From contig JAUYDB010000063.1 in NCBI GenBank assembly GCA_030691985.1, forward strand, positions 1 through 5,138: a stretch of 5,138 nt of DNA, written 5' to 3'. This document shows, in pieces, positions 1 to 3,700 of the stretch (its first letter is position 1; every line of letters begins with the position of its first letter). A program made the position numbers and the translations under genes. A model generated the notes under the pieces. That model saw only the letters and a list, made by a program, of their open reading frames with translations, was not told the DNA's origin and did not search any database. Source of the stretch: Candidatus Omnitrophota bacterium (lineage in GTDB: Bacteria; Omnitrophota; Gorgyraeia; 2-01-FULL-45-10).

Positions 1-401
1 GGGAATGTCCTGAGGATGGATGTGTCTATGTAACCTGATGAGCCTTCTATGGCCACTAATCTTAAATCATAATTGGTGACTAACGAGTCAAGGATGGATA
101 CTATGGACTCCTGCGCCCCTAAGGATGAGTGGGCGTCCTGGATATTAATGATCGTCGTCTGTCGTTCGTCGTTCGTCGTTCGTTGAACAGCATTGTAGAC
201 CTCTTTTGTTACAGCGATGTCTTTGGGAAGGGCTATGCTGTGGTCTGTGGTCTGTGGTCTATGGTCTATGGTCTTTTGGGCCTGACCCCATGCAGGGGTG
301 CCGCCCTGGGCAAATACCAGGTCCTGGTTTATGAAGGTGATTATAAGAATTAGAGCTACGGCCCGTATCCATTTTTTATTACGCGGGCTTTGCCAGTCCA
401 T
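1..401 (-). CDS. Partial secreted protein with N-terminal signal peptide and IQDAH motif (3' end beyond left edge)
   Basis: The reading frame is open from an ATG at 399-401 to the left edge: 133 complete codons and no stop. The N-terminus is a textbook Sec signal peptide. Basic residues RNKKWIR are followed by the hydrophobic core AVALILIITFI, then NQDLVFA, with likely cleavage after A31 before QGG (peptide encoded at 309-401). A low-complexity stretch rich in T, D, Q and R (about residues 41-83) is encoded largely by heptanucleotide repeats. The mature domain begins with IINIQDAHSSLGAQESI and later has LRLVAIEGSSGYIDTSILRTF. A buried strand ending in an acid and His, then a helix with Gln, then a strand ending in VAIEG, loosely recalls the ChaN/TIKI/erythromycin-esterase fold. 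That is inference only. The protein is probably exported. An in-frame ATG at 504-506 could add 35 residues, but it would place the palindrome in the protein in front of a good signal peptide, so I prefer 401. No clear Shine-Dalgarno precedes either start. A consensus promoter lies at 653-680. Existence is fairly sure, function is not. Confidence 0.75.
   Translation of the reverse strand, partial: MDWQSPRNKKWIRAVALILIITFINQDLVFAQGGTPAWGQAQKTIDHRPQTTDHSIALPKDIAVTKEVYNAVQRTTNDERQTTIINIQDAHSSLGAQESIVSILDSLVTNYDLRLVAIEGSSGYIDTSILRTF
154..181. repeat. Heptanucleotide tandem repeat (gtcgttc), 4 units
   Basis: Four consecutive 7-bp units read gtcgtct, gtcgttc, gtcgttc, gtcgttc. The last three are identical and the first has one mismatch. 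The array lies within the minus-strand secreted-protein frame, where it encodes the TTNDERQTT stretch just before the conserved-looking IINIQDAH segment. Because 7 is not a multiple of 3, loss or gain of one unit would shift the frame. This recalls the heptanucleotide STRR repeats of cyanobacteria, but the sequence is different. Confidence 0.85.
241..275. repeat. Heptanucleotide tandem repeat (tggtctR), 5 units
   Basis: Five consecutive 7-bp units read tggtctg, tggtctg, tggtcta, tggtcta, tggtctt; only the last base varies. The array lies in the minus-strand secreted-protein frame and encodes the KTIDHRPQTTDH stretch shortly after the signal peptide. It is a different heptamer from the one at 154-181 but has the same unit length and lies in the same N-terminal low-complexity region. 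Confidence 0.88.
278..298. repeat. Degenerate half-copy of the 411-460 palindrome
   Basis: Bases 278-293 match 449-464 at 14 of 16 positions, including the exact 10-mer gaccccatgc. Bases 286-298 can also form a cccc-atgca-gggg hairpin. The copy lies inside the minus-strand CDS and encodes part of PAWGQAQ just after the predicted signal-peptide cleavage site. This suggests a decayed element of the same family that became coding. Confidence 0.45.
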
Positions 402-410
402 AATTAAAAA

Positions 411-460
411 GGGGTCTGACCCCTCTTTTGAAACTTTTTTAGCAAGAGGGGTCAGACCCC
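411..460. repeat. REP-like palindrome just upstream of the secreted-protein start
   Basis: A perfect 17-bp inverted repeat, ggggtctgacccctctt (411-427) and its exact complement (444-460), is separated by a 16-base spacer. Each arm also contains its own palindrome, ggggtc-t-gacccc, so each arm can fold alone. On the minus strand the structure is followed directly by TTTTTAATT and then the ATG at 401. It therefore has the shape of an intrinsic terminator or attenuator within the leader. GC-rich nested palindromes like this resemble REP elements mobilised by RAYT (Y1-type) transposases; no such transposase gene is in the window. Confidence 0.85.
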
Positions 461-489
461 ATGCTTCGGATGAGGCAGAATCTTTTTTG

Positions 490-554
490 CTACGCCATGG
501 TATCATTTTCGGAGATTACCATTCTTTGTTGGTAACTGCTTGGAAACTGCGTAG
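490..554 (-). promoter_or_regulatory. Structured mRNA leader with competing hairpins
   Basis: Read on the minus strand, CTACGC (549-554) and GCGTAG (490-495) can close an outer stem. Inside it, TTACCA (530-535) can pair with TGGTAA (516-521) around an 8-base loop. The same middle segment, as ATGGTA (517-522), can instead pair with TACCAT (497-502). The two inner hairpins are mutually exclusive, the hallmark of a switch or attenuator. The stems are only 6 bp, so chance remains possible. I could not match it to a known riboswitch class. Confidence 0.3.
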
Positions 555-652
555 AACTTTTCTTGCCAGCTTAATTTATATATGAAATAACTTTTAGTTT
601 ACTCATCTCAACCAGGTTGTTAAATCTAACTTTTTAGGCTATCTACATATAT

Positions 653-680
653 ATTATATCATATCACTGAACCTTGTCAA
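653..680 (-). promoter_or_regulatory. Consensus sigma-70 type promoter with extended -10
   Basis: On the minus strand a perfect -35 TTGACA (675-680) is followed by a 16-bp spacer and a perfect -10 TATAAT (653-658). The -10 is preceded by TGA, giving an extended -10 (TGnTATAAT). Transcription would start near 645 and run toward the secreted-protein gene, leaving an untranslated leader of about 245 nt before the ATG at 401. Two perfect hexamers at accepted spacing in AT-rich non-coding DNA make a chance match unlikely. Confidence 0.82.
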
Positions 681-781
681 TAGAGTAAATCACACTTTTT
701 TATATTTTAATCAAGACTTAACTCTTTGTAAATCAGCAAGTTATAAATTGCAAAAATTTATTCAGCTAACAACATTTTGTA

Positions 782-3700
782 CTATGCGGCGGTGCGGATG
801 ATTTCCATTGCTTGTCTGTATGTTTCGACCTCTTTGCCGTAATCGATCGGCAGGGTCTTTGGCAGATATGTAAATACGCCTCGTATCTTCTCATTCCTTG
901 AAACGCCGGGCGGTAATTTCGCGTCGCCTGCGATTACCATGCTAAGGAGTGCCTGGTATGAATTCATTGAGGCGACGACCTCTATGCCGTTCATCATGAC
1001 GCGCTGTACCGCCAGGAATAAACCGGGGACGGATGCCGTCTCGGGCGCCGGAGGCTCAAGCTCGCCCTCAGCCGCCCTGACACCGATATTTGCCGCATCG
1101 ACCTTCGCGGCCGCGGCAAGCCCTGCCACAAGCCCTTCGTAGCCCTTTCCTGTGTAGTCGTTCTTATTAACGAAAGTGATTTCGGCGATAACGCGCGCAT
1201 ACCCGCAGGCAACGAGATAGCTCCGTGCCTCATCCTCTGTCTTGAAGAGTTCGCCGTATATAAAGAGGTTCTTTATGCCTTGCTTGGATGCGTCCGCCAT
1301 ATTGTCGACGGTGTAGGGATCGTAGAGCGCGGTCCTCTCTGTCGTCGCGATCGCGATCTGACGGCCCTGGAGCGCTGTCCTATCGACAACTACCGGCGCG
1401 TTATAGGCAGGTCTCGTCTCTTCTTTTCGCGCGGCGGCCAACTCCTGAAGCCTGCGCATCTTTAGGATAACATGATCGCCCTGCGGCGAGCTGCGCGAGC
1501 GATCTCTGAATAATGCAATGGCTTTATCAAAATCGAAAGGCTCTATTTCAGGAAGTATCGCCCGTATGGAGCGGCTGATCTCGTTTCGCGTCTCGCTGCT
1601 TATCACATTCGCCGTAAGCATAAAGGAATATTGCCGCGAGAGCCCGGCGGCATCCAGATCCGCTTTCAAGCGTTCGTCGATTTTAACACTCGGGTCCACA
1701 AGTATGGCGTTACGCCCCGATACTATAGCGGCTTCGCCGAATGTTTCGATTTCGCCGTCTTTAACTCTCACGACTTCCGCCCCGGGCCTTAAAATAGCCT
1801 TCATCGCGTCGACTCTCCGCGCATCATCCGCCTCGACGCCGCTTTCTCTTATTCCAACGATAATTTCCGGCAGAGGGAAATCGGGGGTCGCTGGGAAATC
1901 GGGGGTCGCTGGGAACTCGGGGGTCGCTGGGAAATCGGGGGACACAGCGGGGAAATCAGGGGACACAATACCTATTTCCTTGGGATTTTGTGCAGGGAAA
2001 TAGGTTTTGTGTCCCCTGATTTCCTTCTTGTATCCCCCGATTTCCAGCGGCCATGCTTCAGCTAAGGCGACTTCGGCGGCGCTTTTATCAATAACGAAAT
2101 CTGTTTTTTGGCGGGTATCCGCAATAATACCTCTCAGTATTGCCGTCGGACTTTCATATTTCATGTCGTGATACGCGCCCTTTGCCAGCTTTTGCAGCTC
2201 CGGAAAAGTATCGTCTTTTTTATTTGCGATGCGTTTCAGGAAGCCTTTCGCGTACTCATTATCGGCGCACGTTTGATTAAAGAAACCTATAATCCCGCGC
2301 CTAAGGTTAGCGACACGGCCCTCCTCGCCATAGCGGCCTTCGCGCTCCGGATTGGTATATGCGTTTATCAGCATGTCGGTAACCGGGTCCGGTTCAATGC
2401 TTCTACGCTCCGGAGCCATGCGCTTAGCGCGTTCATAATAATCTCTCGCGGCCCGCGAGAAAGGCCCGTAATACCCGGCGGCGTCAAGGATCCGGCCGAG
2501 GGCCTCGCAAGCTGCCTGACTGACGTAATCTTTGCTATCTTTCGACGCGTAGATTAGATCCGGCACTGCGCATGGGCCGATGGCGATGAGCGCCTTTTTT
2601 GCGGCTTTTCGAACCGCGGCGTAACCGTCTCGCAGCTTCATTATTAGGACGGGAGACGCGGCCGCTGCTGCCGGGCCAAGTTTACCGAGAGCTTCTGCCG
2701 CCTCTGCGCGACGAACGGCGTTTGAGTCTGATAACATAGCAATGAGGTGGGCGGCCTGGGGCGATTCAGTTGAATCCTTGAAAACGTTAAAACCTGCTGT
2801 TAAACCATCGATAAATTCGATAAGCATTCGCGGGTTCGTAATACTTCGTAACCTTTGTTCCGCGGCTTCGCGAATTGAAGAATCGCCCGTCTTGATATCG
2901 GTTATAAGCTTTTCGATCTCCTCCCCCGCCGGGAAGGATTTGGCGCCGCTTCCGCCTTTCGGCCGTTTTCGCGCCTTCTGGATGGAGGATGATAACTGAT
3001 TGGCCAGTTTCCTTGCCCTGGCGGACAATTCATCCGCCTTGAGGCTTTCCGCTTCAACTAATATGCGCTGGATTTCCTTCAAAGCGCTGCGGCGGTTGCG
3101 GCGGAGCATCCCTATTGTCGGGATATCGAAGCGTTCCAATTCGCTAAGCCTGACTCCAAGATCTACTATGGCAAACTCCCTCTCGGATAAGCTCTTTACG
3201 CCGAGCAGGCTTGCCGGGGTCATGCCAAAAGCGGAAGCAATCCTCTTTATGTGCTCGAGAGACGGGAAACGAGCCCCTTCTTTATATTTACGAAGGTTGC
3301 CCGCGCTAATTTGCATTTTTGCCGTTGTTACTTTTTTCTTAAACATCAGGATCTCTATCTTAAGCCCAAGCAGTTTTCTTTGGTCGGAGTCGTAGGCATC
3401 GATTGTCGGTGTCTTCATCAAGGTATCTTCCTCTATGCCCGACATGACAAAAGATAGGTCATATCCGAATCCTTCGGCTATCTTTCTTATCCCTCCGAAG
3501 GAAGGCAAGGAAGCCCCGTCCAGCCACTTTGATATAGCACTTGGTTTAAAACGAATCTTCCTGGCTACTTTTCTAAGGTCAATATTGCCTTTGTCATCCT
3601 TCGGGGCCTCATCTTTGTATGCGGCCGCTTTAAAACAATCCACGGGATTCCACTGGCCCATGACCCATCTCGATATGGCTTCTTCAGCCGGAAGATGGAG

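Larger units (their letters stand above)
402..781. other. AT-rich intergenic region with promoter, leader and palindrome
   Basis: This 380-bp stretch separates the stop of the large protein (782-784) from the chosen ATG of the secreted-protein gene. It is clearly AT-rich against the GC-rich flanking coding sequence. It holds a consensus promoter (653-680), a small perfect palindrome caacc-a-ggttg (609-619, roughly +27 to +37 of the transcript), competing hairpins (490-554) and a large inverted repeat (411-460). No tRNA or rRNA and no convincing terminator for the large gene were seen in 681-781. Confidence 0.7.

Noticed and set aside
490..560. TPP riboswitch, prompted by the AATGATACCATGGCGTAG text resembling the 3' half
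   Set aside because: The 5' conserved GGGGTGC and CTGAGA elements are absent and the stem pairing does not fit.
129..585. Two plus-strand open frames (129-353 and 298-585)
   Set aside because: They are antisense to the signal-peptide gene and its leader; the first contains the heptamer array read as YGL-like repeats and has no protein-like features.
571..606. Minus-strand leader peptide MSKLKVISYIN
   Set aside because: It is only 11 codons long, has no Shine-Dalgarno and no attenuation-type codon run; it is likely chance in AT-rich DNA.
743..761. Terminator of the large gene (ataaatt/aatttat stem)
   Set aside because: The stem is purely A/T, 7 bp, and no T-run follows it on the minus strand.
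1875..1967. CRISPR-like array
   Set aside because: Units are 18 bp and directly adjacent with no unique spacers, and they lie in frame inside a gene.
1518..2003. Plus-strand open frame of 161 codons with repeated GKSGVAGKSGVAG text
   Set aside because: It is the antisense shadow of the large minus-strand gene. The repetitive text is only the 18-bp array read on the other strand.
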